DNA of 56,080 bases from Clostridia bacterium DTU030. Lineage in GTDB: Bacteria > Bacillota > DTU030. Below the pieces are notes generated by a model. It was not told where the DNA came from, searched no databases, and saw only the letters and a program-made list of their open reading frames with translations. The stretch lies in contig LFSN01000009.1 of the NCBI GenBank assembly GCA_001513125.1, positions 1 to 56,080 of the forward strand. Direction: 5' to 3'. The position numbers and the translations under genes are program-made. Shown here in pieces: positions 1 to 9,393 of the stretch (its first letter is position 1; every line of letters starts with the position of its first letter).

Positions 1-2
1 TG

Positions 3-392
3 TTATTGGCCAAGGTGGAGGAGGCCCTCCAGCGGATCGAAGCCGGCACCTACGGCCGCTGTGAAATTTGTGGTCAGGAAATTGCCCCGGAACGTCTCCA
101 GGCAGTGCCCTACACCACCCTGTGCCTCGACTGTAAAAGGGAACAGGAAGAGCGGCCGGGCCATTCCCTTCGGCCCCGGGAAGAAGAGGCCCTCGCCGTA
201 CCCTTTAGCCGAACCTTTCTCGATGATAGGGAATCCGTTGTTTTTGACGGCGATGACAGCTGGCAGGCCGTTGCCCGTTACAACAAGCAGCCCCATGTTT
301 ATTACGAAGACATAGGGGAAGATGAGGATACCATCGGCCAGGTGGAAAAAACCGATGCTATCAGTAATGAGGATTACAAGGAACAGTTATAG
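3..392 (+). CDS. DksA/TraR C4 zinc-finger protein, YteA-like (5' end missing)
   Basis: The gene runs in from the left edge; the reading frame is open to the first bases, so the N-terminal coiled-coil part is outside the window. What is visible begins with an LAKVEEALQRIEAGTYGRC-type stretch, then a four-cysteine zinc finger (CEIC ... CLDC, 17 residues between pairs), then an acidic tail. This is the C-terminal half of the DksA/TraR family; the long acidic tail and Gram-positive context fit the YteA branch, seen in spore formers, rather than proteobacterial DksA. Family members bind RNA polymerase in proteobacteria; the role of YteA-type proteins is not settled. It lies upstream of lspA, separated by a 0.5-kb non-coding gap. 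The family is well supported; function is inferred. Confidence 0.8.
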   Translation, partial: LLAKVEEALQRIEAGTYGRCEICGQEIAPERLQAVPYTTLCLDCKREQEERPGHSLRPREEEALAVPFSRTFLDDRESVVFDGDDSWQAVARYNKQPHVYYEDIGEDEDTIGQVEKTDAISNEDYKEQL

Positions 393-901
393 GGTAAAGT
401 CCATACCGATTTCGTCTTCACAAAAAGGATGAATAAATTGTCCAACCCTTTTGGTTCCACTTTCTGTTTTCCTCGCGAAGGGCAATTGTGGTTGTCGGTA
501 GTTGGTAGTTAATAGTCCACGATAAGTTGCCGGAAATACCCCTCCACAGCAGAAGACATACAAATCAAATGAACGAGCTCGGCTCGTTCGGGCAGCGACA
601 CAAAACTCGCCCCTTCGGGGCGATAGTCTGTGTCGCTGCTGTCCCTCACTTGCCTGCGCTCTTTTTATCTAGTCGTCTCAATGCTGTTTTCGGGGTACTT
701 CCGGCAACTAGCAATACTCGATAACCGACTATACTACTACACTACTACACTTGCCCATACTGGTTAATGTATGCTACAATTACCAAGTACCAGATAAGTA
801 GCACTTTACTTTACTCTGAGGGTGTTGGATGTCATATCTTTGCCGGGCAGTTGGTTGGGCACAAAGGTTATCCGATAAATGGAGGGTAAGGAAGGTGAAG
901 G
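393..901. other. 509-bp intergenic region with palindromic repeat element
   Basis: No convincing gene lies here. The short open frame at about 527-724 is made of hairpin sequence and has no ribosome binding site. The centre (526-708) is a nested inverted repeat described separately. Its flanks carry short direct runs of TAGT/GTAG and CTACTACA type (490-515 and 722-752). The last 70 bases contain no promoter I would defend; the lspA ribosome binding site is the GGAGGG/GGAAGG purine tract just before 902. Confidence 0.6.
526..708. repeat. palindromic intergenic repeat, copy A
   Basis: The outer arms are an inverted repeat: 526-542 pairs with 692-708 in 16 of 17 positions. Inside are a perfect 8-bp hairpin (571-578 with 582-589, 3-nt loop) and a compound hairpin whose outer stem is 11 perfect pairs (592-602 with 629-639) and inner stem 7 perfect pairs with a TTC loop (607-613 with 617-623). 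Parts recur at 15571-15602 (29 of 32 bases identical to 675-706) and 41770-41836 (identical 10-base block CTCACTTGCC, near-identical hairpin arms). The layout is like a small non-autonomous mobile element or a structured RNA repeat; no transposase is present. Confidence 0.75.
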
Positions 902-1348
902 GTGTTGGCAGTTTACCTCATCGGCCTGTTGGTCCTTTTCTTTGATCAGCTGACCAAATTTTGGGTGCAAAACAGCATGCTGCCCCGGGACAGCATTCCC
1001 CTCATTCCGGGGGTATTTCATCTCACCTATGTCCAAAATACCGGTGCCGCCTTCGGTTTTTTACGGGGAAAGACCCTTTTTTTTATTGTAGTTGCCGTCC
1101 TGGTCCTTGGCTTTATTATCTTCCTTGCACCCCGCCTTTCCCGGGAAAAACCCCTGCTCGGCCTAGTCTTTGGCCTGCTCCTGGGCGGTGCCCTGGGTAA
1201 TCTTATTGACCGGATCCGTTTTGGCTATGTCATTGATTTTCTTGACTTTCGGGTCTGGCCTGTCTTTAACATCGCCGATATGGCCATTGTGGTGGGGGTT
1301 TGTTTCCTGATCTGGGAAATTTGGTTCCGTACTCCCGAGGGTATTTAG
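902..1348 (+). CDS. lspA: lipoprotein signal peptidase (signal peptidase II)
   Basis: Membrane aspartyl protease that removes signal peptides from prolipoproteins after lipid attachment to the +1 cysteine. The protein has 148 residues, normal for the family, with four hydrophobic segments (about 3-18, 58-76, 84-103, 124-142). Signatures are NTGAAFG (46-52), GNLIDRI (99-105), GYVIDFLDF (108-116) and FNIADMAI (122-129); the catalytic aspartates should be D112 and D126. It starts with GTG at 902 after a purine-rich GGAGGG/GGAAGG tract; a TTG one codon later is the only close alternative. An RluD-family pseudouridine synthase follows after 14 bp, the usual lspA-rluD pairing. Confidence 0.96.
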   Translation: MLAVYLIGLLVLFFDQLTKFWVQNSMLPRDSIPLIPGVFHLTYVQNTGAAFGFLRGKTLFFIVVAVLVLGFIIFLAPRLSREKPLLGLVFGLLLGGALGNLIDRIRFGYVIDFLDFRVWPVFNIADMAIVVGVCFLIWEIWFRTPEGI

Positions 1349-1362
1349 CGGGGGGAGTTTCA

Positions 1363-2304
1363 ATGACGGAAAAGGGCAGCAATCTCTTTGAGTTTACCAT
1401 TGATCATGAAGCCGCCTCTGCCAGGCTGGATGTTTTTTTAGCCGCCCAGGAGGAGCTCGACCTTTCCCGGGCCCAGGCGCAGAAGTTGATTCAGAATGGG
1501 TCAGTTACTATAAACGGCAAAGAGCCAGCGAAGGCGGGCCAGAAGCTAAAGGAGGGGGACCGGGTACAGGTTTTACTACCCGAAGCCAGGGAATACCAGC
1601 TTTCACCCGAAACCATCCCCCTTTCCATTGTTTATGAAGATAAGGACTTGCTGGTGGTGGATAAACCGGCGGGGATGGTGGTCCATCCTGCACCCGGTCA
1701 CTATTCGGGTACCCTGGTCAATGCCCTGCTCCATCACTGTGGCGAGGAACTCACGGGAATTGGCGGCGTTCTGCGGCCGGGAATAGTCCATCGGCTGGAT
1801 AAGGATACCTCTGGCTTGCTGGTAGTGGCCAAGACCGAGCAGAGCCACCGGCATCTGGTAGCCCAGATGAAGTCCCGGCAGGTTAACCGGACCTACCTGG
1901 CCCTGGTGAAGGGCAACCTTGCCGTTGCCAGCGGCGTGGTAGATGCCCCCATTGGCAGGCATCCTGTCCAGCGGAAAAGGATGGCGGTAATCGGCAGTGG
2001 GAAGGAGGCAGTCACCCATTTCCGGGTTTTAGAGGCTTTCCCAGGATATACTTTGTTGGAGGTTAGATTGCACACCGGGCGCACCCACCAGATTAGGGTG
2101 CATCTTGCCCATATCGGACATCCGGTGGTGGGGGATCCGGTCTATGGCAGGGGAAGGGACAACCTTGGCCTTGAGCGCCAGGCCCTCCATGCAGCCCAGT
2201 TAAGTTTTACCCATCCTGCTACGGGGCAAGGGCTAACCTTTGTCAGCCCCCTGCCGCCAGATATTAGAGCCGCACTAACTAAGTTGCGCACTGGTAGTGA
2301 ATAG
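1363..2304 (+). CDS. RluD/RluA-family 23S rRNA pseudouridine synthase
   Basis: Converts uridine to pseudouridine in RNA, probably large-subunit rRNA. The 313-residue protein has an N-terminal S4 RNA-binding domain (about 18-75, with RLDVFLA and GSVTINGK) followed by the RluA-type catalytic domain. The catalytic motif HRLDKDTSG spans 143-151, giving D146 as the catalytic aspartate. HTGRTHQIRVH near the C terminus is also diagnostic. The start is ATG 1363 behind GGGGGAG; the open frame extends upstream into lspA but has no ribosome binding site there. It is likely co-transcribed with lspA. The B. subtilis counterpart is YlyB. The exact target uridines cannot be read from sequence. Confidence 0.94.
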   Translation: MTEKGSNLFEFTIDHEAASARLDVFLAAQEELDLSRAQAQKLIQNGSVTINGKEPAKAGQKLKEGDRVQVLLPEAREYQLSPETIPLSIVYEDKDLLVVDKPAGMVVHPAPGHYSGTLVNALLHHCGEELTGIGGVLRPGIVHRLDKDTSGLLVVAKTEQSHRHLVAQMKSRQVNRTYLALVKGNLAVASGVVDAPIGRHPVQRKRMAVIGSGKEAVTHFRVLEAFPGYTLLEVRLHTGRTHQIRVHLAHIGHPVVGDPVYGRGRDNLGLERQALHAAQLSFTHPATGQGLTFVSPLPPDIRAALTKLRTGSE

Positions 2305-2347
2305 TTCCGCTGCCAGAAATTTTGTTTCCCCTTTAGGGAAAAAACCT

Positions 2348-2376
2348 TTGACAGGGGCTGGCTTATGTGGTAATGT
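2348..2376 (+). promoter_or_regulatory. sigma-A promoter for pyrR
   Basis: TTGACA at 2348-2353 and TAATGT at 2371-2376 are separated by 17 bp, an almost perfect housekeeping promoter. It would start transcription near 2383, just upstream of the PyrR-type attenuator leader. Confidence 0.8.
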
Positions 2377-2402
2377 AATAGCAGCGGAAAAAAAGCACCT
2401 TT

Positions 2403-2509
2403 AAATCGGTTCCGTGAGACCGGTAAGGAGTTATAAGGCAGATACTGGAAGAGTATCTGACACGGGAGACGTGTAGCCTTCTTGCCGGTTGTGGTGGGAA
2501 GGATTTTTT
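2403..2509 (+). promoter_or_regulatory. PyrR-dependent transcription attenuator ahead of pyrR
   Basis: The leader contains the PyrR-binding loop core (TCCGTGAGACCGGTAAGG, 2411-2428), matching the conserved UCC-N3-GAG-purine/pyrimidine pattern of Firmicutes pyr leaders. It ends in an intrinsic terminator: CCTTC 2477-2481 pairs with GAAGG 2498-2502, extended by a G-U rich inner stem, followed by six Ts (2504-2509). In the known mechanism PyrR with UMP stabilises the binding loop, which blocks the antiterminator and lets the terminator form when pyrimidines are plentiful. The antiterminator helix was not folded here. Confidence 0.8.
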
Positions 2510-2529
2510 GTTGTCTGGTAGGGAGGTGA

Positions 2530-3093
<564 letters not shown>

Positions 3094-3182
3094 AAGCGGT
3101 CCCGTGAGGCCGGTAAGGGGAGCAGATATGAGCAACATTTTCTGCCTCCTTATCGGCAAAGAGCCGGAGGAGGTTATTTTTT
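3094..3182 (+). promoter_or_regulatory. PyrR-dependent attenuator between pyrR and uracil permease
   Basis: A second PyrR-binding loop (GGTCCCGTGAGGCCGGTAAG, 3098-3117) begins right after the pyrR stop codon. It is followed by a terminator hairpin: CCTCCT at 3145-3150 pairs with AGGAGG at 3168-3173, with an inner CGGC/GCCG stem and a TTATTTTTT tail. The arrangement matches the B. subtilis pyrR-pyrP intercistronic attenuator and places the permease under pyrimidine control independently of pyrR. Confidence 0.85.
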
Positions 3183-3223
3183 GGCCACAAGGGTAAACCT
3201 ATATTTGGAAAGGAGCGAGTTAA

Positions 3224-4576
3224 ATGAAAAAAGGCTTTATCGATGTTCATGAAAGGTTGCCCCTGCTTCAAAATATTCCCCTGAGCCTCCAACACCTCTT
3301 TGCCATGTTTGGAGCAACGGTTTTGGTACCTATTTTGACGGGCCTCGACCCGTCTATAGCCCTGCTGACCAGCGGCCTTGGTACCCTCATCTTCATCCTC
3401 TGTACCAAGGGCCAGATACCTGCCTATCTAGGTTCTTCCTTTGCCTTTATCGTCCCCATCATCTATGCCGGTCAGACCTGGGGTACTGAAGCAGCCCTGG
3501 CCGGTGGTATGGCCGCGGGGCTGGTGTATGTGCTGGTGGCCCTGGTGATTAGGCGAATTGGAACCGAATGGTTGGAAAAGCTTTTGTCACCTGTCGTCGT
3601 TGGCTCTGTAATCATTGTTATTGGTATGGGTTTGGCGGGTACTGCCCTGGATATGGCCGGTCTTTTGCCGGGGGAAGACGGGGGAGCAGCCAGCCTCTTC
3701 ATGTCCCGTGAGGTTTGGGTGGCCCTCTTTACCCTGGCCGTCGCCATCGTTGCCTCTGTCTTCTTCAAGGGCTTTCTGGGTGTAATACCGGTGCTCCTCG
3801 GAATTGTAGCCGGTTACCTCCTGTCCTTAATCCTGGGCTTGGTGGACCTGACCGTTGTCCAGGAGGCCAAATGGTTTGCGATCCCCAACTTTACCTCGCC
3901 CCTGGGCCTGATGTTCCAGGACCCGGCTGCGGTACTGCCAGCCATGGTCCTCATCGCGCCGGTGGCCATCGTCACCCTATCGGAACACATCGGTGATGTC
4001 CTGGTCTTGAGCAATATCGTCGGCCGGCAATATTTCAAGGAACCAGGCCTGCATCGTTCCCTTTTGGGAGACGGCATAGCCACCATTGCAGCCAGCTTAC
4101 TGGGCGGGCCGCCCAACACCACCTATGGTGAAAACGTGGGCGTACTGGCTATAACCAGGGTTTATAGTGTCTGGGTAACCGGTGGTGCTGCTGTAATGGC
4201 CATTGGCCTGGCCTTTGTGCAGAAGGTGGGCGTCCTAATCCAGACCATACCCCAGCCTGTTATGGGCGGCATCTGCATACTGCTCTTTGGCATCATCGCT
4301 TCTTCGGGCCTGCGGATGCTGGTTCAGAGCGGGGTTGACTACGGAAATAATCGCAACCTGATTATCTCCTCGGTCATCCTTGTCCTGGGCATCGGCGGCG
4401 GTGCCGTCAGCATCGGTTCCTTTACCCTCCAGGGAATGTCCCTGGCCGCCATTGTGGGAGTGCTCCTGAATTTAATCCTCCCTGGTAGCGATGGTGCAGG
4501 GGAAGAGGAAAGGGTTGTTGAAGAAGAAGGTGCCTTTCGGGGAAGCCCAGCACAAAATCCTGCCGGAGGGCGGTAA
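3224..4576 (+). CDS. uraA: uracil permease (NCS2/UraA family)
   Basis: Proton-coupled uracil importer of the nucleobase:cation symporter-2 family in the cytoplasmic membrane. The 450-residue protein is almost entirely hydrophobic membrane segments, with an acidic hydrophilic C-terminal tail from about residue 425. Family signatures are QHLFAMFGATVLVP near the N terminus, and ALSEH/TLSEHIGD and NTTYGENVGVLAIT, which carry the substrate-binding glutamates. ATG 3224 follows AAAGGAGCG. Position after pyrR and behind a PyrR-type attenuator supports uracil over xanthine as the substrate. B. subtilis calls the equivalent gene pyrP. Confidence 0.93.
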   Translation: MKKGFIDVHERLPLLQNIPLSLQHLFAMFGATVLVPILTGLDPSIALLTSGLGTLIFILCTKGQIPAYLGSSFAFIVPIIYAGQTWGTEAALAGGMAAGLVYVLVALVIRRIGTEWLEKLLSPVVVGSVIIVIGMGLAGTALDMAGLLPGEDGGAASLFMSREVWVALFTLAVAIVASVFFKGFLGVIPVLLGIVAGYLLSLILGLVDLTVVQEAKWFAIPNFTSPLGLMFQDPAAVLPAMVLIAPVAIVTLSEHIGDVLVLSNIVGRQYFKEPGLHRSLLGDGIATIAASLLGGPPNTTYGENVGVLAITRVYSVWVTGGAAVMAIGLAFVQKVGVLIQTIPQPVMGGICILLFGIIASSGLRMLVQSGVDYGNNRNLIISSVILVLGIGGGAVSIGSFTLQGMSLAAIVGVLLNLILPGSDGAGEEERVVEEEGAFRGSPAQNPAGGR

Positions 4577-4590
4577 AAGCTGAAGCAAAA

Positions 4591-4612
4591 GGGCCGGTCG
4601 CTGTACCGGCCC
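4591..4612. terminator. bidirectional terminator between uraA and rqcH
   Basis: A perfect 8-bp GC-rich stem (GGGCCGGT 4591-4598 with ACCGGCCC 4605-4612) with a 6-nt loop lies between the convergent genes. On the - strand it is followed by TTTTGCTT; on the + strand by TTACTTATTA. It abuts the rqcH stop codon. Confidence 0.8.
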
Positions 4613-6418
4613 TTACTTATTACTGGGAGGTTCCGGGGCCTCCAGGGGAAGGAGTTTTTGGACCTTTTCCCGGTCTGGAGTCACGAAAATAGTTTTGTAA
4701 TTTTCGTAGAGGACCATGCCCGGCCGGGCTCCCCGGGGCTTGCGAACATTTTTCACCTGGGTATAGTCTACCGCCACCTGGCTGGAAGAGCGGCCTTTAC
4801 TGTAGTAGGCGGCCAGAAGGGCGGCATCTTCCAGGGTGGCTTCGGGAGGTTGAGTTTGGGGTGGGCAGCGCACTATTACGTGGGAGCCGGGGATATCCTT
4901 GGCGTGGAACCAGTAGTCTTCCCTGTTGGCCAGGCGGCGGGTCAGGTAATCGTTCTGCCGGTTGTTTTTGCCAACCAGGATGGTGAAGCCATCCCGGGAG
5001 CGGTAGGCCAGGGGCCGGGAGCTTGCAGCCTCTGTTTTCTGCCTGGGCGTTCTGTGCCTGTGTCCCCCTTTCTCCTTGAGATATCCCTGGGCTGCCAGTT
5101 CTCCCTGGATCTCCCTTACCTCCTCCCAGCTGGCAGCATCGTCCAGGGCCAGGGCGGTGCTTTCCAGGTAGGTGAGCTCCCTTTGGTTGTGGGCAAGCTG
5201 CTTCTCCAGGTGGGGCCGTCCCGTTGTGGCTTTCCGGTACTTCTGGAAATATTTCTGGGCATTGGCCGCCGGGCTGAGGTTTGGTTCCAGGGAAATTTTG
5301 ATACTTTCCCCCCCAGGGCTGTAGTAGTCGATGACAATAATTTCCCGATCGCCGGGGGCTACCCGGTACAGGTTGGCCGTTAAAAGTTCCCCGAGGCGGC
5401 GGTATTCCTCCCCTTTTTCCATGTCCTGGAGGGTGGCCAGCTGTCGGTCGATGGTCTTTACCATTTTTTTCATTTCCCTCTGCAGCAGGCCCTGGAGCCT
5501 TTCCTTTAGCCCTGCCACTGCCTCTTGTTTTTCCCGGTGGTGGTAATAGAAATCGGCTGCCTCATTAATACTGGCAAAGGAAAGCTCCTCTGCCTTGGCA
5601 AAATGCTGGAGGGGTATGAGGGAAAAGGCTAAGGGCTTGCCCTCAGGGTCCAGCATGACCGTCGGCTGTTCCCTCCCTTCTGCGATGACAGCCACTAGTT
5701 CAGCAAAAATTTCCCAGAGGGAACCCAGCTGCTGCCGGCTCAATTCCTCCGGGAGGGTATTAGGATTTAGGCCGGCCCGGTAGACCAGCTCCTGGGCCAG
5801 GAGGGGGCTGAGGCCGGCAAAAACCCGGATCAGGGCCTGGGACAGGGGCTTCTTTGTTTTCTGCAGGGAGGAGTAGAAGGTCAGTTCCTGCACCTGGCGG
5901 GGATCTAACTTTTCTTGCGCCGGGGGTGGGACATAGGGCTGGCCGGGAAGGATCTGCCGGTAGCGGCTCATTGCCGGTGTAACATGGCGCAGGCTGTCGT
6001 ATATCTTTCCCCCTTCCCCCTGGCGGAGGATGATATTGCTGTTCTTACCCATAATTTCCAGGGTCAGTATCCTCTCTTCCGTCTCTCCCAGTTCTGTTCT
6101 GGCCAAAAAGGAAAAGTCCAGAATCCTTTCAAACTGGGGGCGTTTGATGGCAACCAGTTGGCTCCCCTCTAAATATTTGCGCAGGAAGAGGCAAAAGCGG
6201 GGCGGCGAGGGTGGGTTTTTCCCTTCGGTCCGGGTGAGGTGGACCCGGGCCAGGCGGGGGTGAATCGATAACAGCAGCTTTAATGTTTCCCCTGGCCGCC
6301 GCAGGTGGAGGAGGATTTGGTGGGGTGAAGGCTGGTACACCCTGTTTACCCGGGCCGGCAACAGTTCCCTTTCCAACTCCCTGTGCAGGGCCGTTATGAC
6401 AAATCCATCCATGGTCAT
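4613..6418 (-). CDS. rqcH: Rqc2/RqcH homolog, NFACT ribosome quality-control protein
   Basis: Binds stalled 50S subunits carrying peptidyl-tRNA and, in B. subtilis, adds C-terminal alanine tails that mark the nascent chain for degradation. Older annotations call it fibronectin-binding protein. The 601 residues show the NFACT-N domain (VITALHRELERELLPARVNRVYQPS at the start), a central coiled-coil segment (about 290-430) and the C-terminal NFACT-R domain (FTILVGKNNRQND, YWFHAKDIPGSHV). The start is ATG at 6418 (MTMDGF...), 9 nt after AAGGAGAG; the frame stays open a little further upstream without a ribosome binding site. As yloA does in B. subtilis, it lies beside the Ca2+-ATPase/yicC cluster, here divergently transcribed. 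Confidence 0.93.
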   Translation of the reverse strand: MTMDGFVITALHRELERELLPARVNRVYQPSPHQILLHLRRPGETLKLLLSIHPRLARVHLTRTEGKNPPSPPRFCLFLRKYLEGSQLVAIKRPQFERILDFSFLARTELGETEERILTLEIMGKNSNIILRQGEGGKIYDSLRHVTPAMSRYRQILPGQPYVPPPAQEKLDPRQVQELTFYSSLQKTKKPLSQALIRVFAGLSPLLAQELVYRAGLNPNTLPEELSRQQLGSLWEIFAELVAVIAEGREQPTVMLDPEGKPLAFSLIPLQHFAKAEELSFASINEAADFYYHHREKQEAVAGLKERLQGLLQREMKKMVKTIDRQLATLQDMEKGEEYRRLGELLTANLYRVAPGDREIIVIDYYSPGGESIKISLEPNLSPAANAQKYFQKYRKATTGRPHLEKQLAHNQRELTYLESTALALDDAASWEEVREIQGELAAQGYLKEKGGHRHRTPRQKTEAASSRPLAYRSRDGFTILVGKNNRQNDYLTRRLANREDYWFHAKDIPGSHVIVRCPPQTQPPEATLEDAALLAAYYSKGRSSSQVAVDYTQVKNVRKPRGARPGMVLYENYKTIFVTPDREKVQKLLPLEAPEPPSNK

Positions 6419-6451
6419 GGGATAATCTCTCCTTAAAAAACTTCTCAAACC

Positions 6452-6481
6452 AGTATAGACTATTGTTCAGGGGAGGGTCAA
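6452..6481 (-). promoter_or_regulatory. sigma-A promoter for rqcH
   Basis: Read on the - strand: TTGACC (6481-6476) and TATACT (6457-6452) separated by 18 bp, about 35 bp upstream of the rqcH start. Confidence 0.65.
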
Positions 6482-6586
6482 CTTCTCCCGCCCTCCTGGG
6501 TTAAGCATTTTTCTTCCCCCGTCAGAATATTAATTAGGGATGAATTGGCAGAAGAAGTCGGCAAAGCCAGTACTGGGGGGAGAAAT

Positions 6587-9295
6587 GTGACCTTGCCCAA
6601 TTGGTATGAACTGACGGGAGATGAAGTTTTAAGTTATTGGCAATCGGATCCGGACCAGGGCCTATCACCGGTGGTTGTCAGGGGAAGACTGAAGCAGTTT
6701 GGCTACAACCACCTGCGGGAGGGAAAGAGGGTTTCCATGCCTTCCATCTTCCTCTCCCAGTTCCAGGACTTTATGGTTGTGGTCTTGTTGGCCGCGGTGC
6801 TCCTCTCCGGCCTCCTCGGCCAGTGGGACGATGCCCTTACTATTTTCGCCATAGTTATCATCAATGCCCTCCTGGGTTTTATCCAGGAATACAGGGCCGA
6901 ACGTTCCCTGGAAGCATTGAAGGAACTGCGGGCACCCCAGGCCCGGTGCCGGCGGCTGGGGGAAACAAGGCTTATACCTGCTTCCGAACTTGTCCCGGGG
7001 GATATTATTGAACTTGAAGCCGGTGACCGGGTGCCGGCCGATGGCAGACTGCTCCTTGTCAATAGCCTGGAATGTGATGAGGCCCCCCTGACCGGGGAGT
7101 CCCTGCCCACGGGCAAGATCAGTGGACCATTGCGGGGACGGGAGCTGCAGCCGGGGGACCAGCGGAACATGGTTTTTGCCGGAACCACGGTGACGAGGGG
7201 AAAGGCCCTGGCCATTGTCGTTGCCACGGGTATGAATACCCAAATAGGGAAAATTGCCGGTATGCTGGAAGGGGTCAAGGATGAGCCCACTCCCCTGCAG
7301 CAGCGCCTGGCCCAGCTGGGACATTGGCTGGTGGCCGTCTGCCTGTTTTTTTGTTTCCTTGTGGTCCTCCTGGGCATCTGGCGGGGGGAACCGGTTTTCA
7401 ACATGGTTATGGCCGGCATCAGCCTTGCCGTGGCCGCCATACCGGAAGGATTGCCGGCCATTGTCACTGTGGCCCTGGCCCTGGGGGTCCAGCGTATGAT
7501 CCGGCGCCGGGCGGTGGTGCGTAAACTCCCGGCGGTGGAAACCCTGGGTTGTGCCACTGTTATTTGTTCCGATAAAACGGGGACTTTGACCAAGAACGAA
7601 ATGACGGTCCAGGAAATATATGTTAACGGCGGTACCATAACGGTGACGGGTAAAGGGTATGAGCTGGAGGGAGAATTCCGACGGGGAAAAAGAAAGGTGG
7701 GACCCGCTGAGGAGCACCTGCGGCGGGCCCTCACTGTGGCTGCCCTCTGCAACAACAGCCGCCTGAGCCAGGTAAAGGGTAAAAAGGGCCTTTCCAGGCC
7801 TGCATCTGCCTGGGAGGTCCTGGGCGATCCCACAGAAGGGGCTTTACTGGTAGCGGCTGCCAAGGCTGGAATTTGGCTTGAGGATTTGCAGAGGGAATAT
7901 CCCCGGCTCTATGAAATCCCCTTTGAGGCGGAGCGGAAACGGATGACTACCGTCCACAGCCTTCCGGAAGGAAAGGGCTATCTGGTCTGCACCAAGGGGG
8001 CCCCCGATGTCATCCTGGAATTGGCGACAAAAATATATGAAGGGGGTAGGGTGCAAACCCTCACCCGGGAAAGGAAGGAAGAGCTCCAGGGGGTAGTTGC
8101 CAATATGGCCGGGCGGGCTATGCGGGTCCTGGCCGTTGCCGGCCGCCTGCTCCCGGACTTTTCTGGAAGGGAAGGGGAGGGTGCCCTGGAGGGGGAACAG
8201 GTCTTAATTGGCTTTTTTGGAATGCTGGATCCTCCCCGGGCAGAGGTCCCGGCGGCCATAGAGCGCTGTCACCGGGCGGGAATAAGGGTTGTGATGGTCA
8301 CGGGTGATCATCCCGAGACGGCGGCGGCCATTGCCAGGGAAGTGGGTCTTTTGCCCTCGACAGGGAGGATCCTAACCGGAGACCAGTTGGACGGTATCAA
8401 CCAGCAGGAACTGGAGAGGATAGTCAATGATGTGGCCGTATTTGCCCGGGTCTCGCCCCGGCACAAACTGCGGATTGTAAGGGCCTTAAAAAAGCAGGGC
8501 CATGTTGTGGCCATGACCGGTGATGGAGTTAACGATGCTCCTGCCGTTAAGGAGGCAGATATTGGTGTTGCCATGGGCGCAAGCGGCACCGATGTGACCA
8601 GGGAAGCCTCGGCCATGGTTATCCAGGACGATAACTTCTCCACCATCGTGGCTGCCGTAGAGGAAGGAAGGAATATTTATGACAATATCCGGAAGTTTCT
8701 CCGTTATTTACTGGGGTGCAATATCGGTGAAGTGCTGACCATGTTCTTTGCCGCCCTCCTGGGCCTCCCCCTCCCCCTCTTGCCGATACAAATTCTTTGG
8801 ATCAATCTGGTTACCGATGGTTTGCCTGCCCTGGCCCTGGGTGTAGAACCGCCGGAACCAGGCATCATGGCAAGGCCGCCCCGGCAGCCCAAGGAAAGTG
8901 TTTTTTCCCGGGGTTTGACGGGACAGATAATGGGTAGGGGGTTTCAGATCAGCCTCTGCACCCTTTTAGCCTTTTTGCTGGCAGTCCGCAGCGGGGATGG
9001 GGACCTTTCCTTCGCCCGGACCATAGCCTTCACCACCCTGGTGATGCTGCAGCTGGTCTATGTCTTTGAGTGCCGTTCGGAAGCAGTGGGCCGGGTCAGG
9101 CTGGGCGGTAATCTTTATCTGGTGGCTGCCGTTTTCATTTCCATTTTGTTGCAGTTGATGGTCATATATGTACCTTCCCTGGGCAAGGTCTTTCAAACGG
9201 TCTCCCTGGGCTGGTTCCACTGGGTGCTTATCCTGGTCGTGGTTTTTTTACCGACGGTGGTGCAACGGCTTTTTGCCTGGGGCGTAATAACTTAA
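6587..9295 (+). CDS. cation-transporting P-type ATPase, Ca2+ type (P2A, YloB-like)
   Basis: ATP-driven export of cations, most likely Ca2+, across the cytoplasmic membrane. Features in order: N-terminal cation-ATPase domain, the TGES actuator motif (LTGES), PEGLPAIVT in M4, the phosphorylation site DKTGTLTKNEMT (D329), the nucleotide-binding region, TGDGVNDAPAV, and the C-terminal membrane bundle. The Ca2+-coordinating motifs of SERCA-type pumps are conserved: PEGLPA (M4), NIGEV (M5), NLVTDG (M6). I chose GTG 6587 (902 residues) because GGGGGGAG lies 4 nt upstream; a TTG at 6545 would add 14 residues behind a weaker site. Neighbours rqcH and yicC mirror B. subtilis yloA-yloB-yloC. In B. subtilis YloB is linked to Ca2+ in sporulation. 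Confidence 0.93.
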   Translation: MTLPNWYELTGDEVLSYWQSDPDQGLSPVVVRGRLKQFGYNHLREGKRVSMPSIFLSQFQDFMVVVLLAAVLLSGLLGQWDDALTIFAIVIINALLGFIQEYRAERSLEALKELRAPQARCRRLGETRLIPASELVPGDIIELEAGDRVPADGRLLLVNSLECDEAPLTGESLPTGKISGPLRGRELQPGDQRNMVFAGTTVTRGKALAIVVATGMNTQIGKIAGMLEGVKDEPTPLQQRLAQLGHWLVAVCLFFCFLVVLLGIWRGEPVFNMVMAGISLAVAAIPEGLPAIVTVALALGVQRMIRRRAVVRKLPAVETLGCATVICSDKTGTLTKNEMTVQEIYVNGGTITVTGKGYELEGEFRRGKRKVGPAEEHLRRALTVAALCNNSRLSQVKGKKGLSRPASAWEVLGDPTEGALLVAAAKAGIWLEDLQREYPRLYEIPFEAERKRMTTVHSLPEGKGYLVCTKGAPDVILELATKIYEGGRVQTLTRERKEELQGVVANMAGRAMRVLAVAGRLLPDFSGREGEGALEGEQVLIGFFGMLDPPRAEVPAAIERCHRAGIRVVMVTGDHPETAAAIAREVGLLPSTGRILTGDQLDGINQQELERIVNDVAVFARVSPRHKLRIVRALKKQGHVVAMTGDGVNDAPAVKEADIGVAMGASGTDVTREASAMVIQDDNFSTIVAAVEEGRNIYDNIRKFLRYLLGCNIGEVLTMFFAALLGLPLPLLPIQILWINLVTDGLPALALGVEPPEPGIMARPPRQPKESVFSRGLTGQIMGRGFQISLCTLLAFLLAVRSGDGDLSFARTIAFTTLVMLQLVYVFECRSEAVGRVRLGGNLYLVAAVFISILLQLMVIYVPSLGKVFQTVSLGWFHWVLILVVVFLPTVVQRLFAWGVIT

Positions 9296-9393
9296 TTTTG
9301 CCCGTAATGGGCAGGAATTGGGAGTTTGGAGGAGAATAACAGTTAGTAGGGCCAAAATGCCTATCCAGTGGCAATAATGGGGTGAGAAGGAAA

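Noticed and set aside
6665-7863. Two long - strand open frames (about 350 and 386 codons) inside the Ca2+-ATPase gene
   Set aside because: They are antisense shadows of a GC-rich gene, with proline/serine/arginine-rich composition and no ribosome binding sites.
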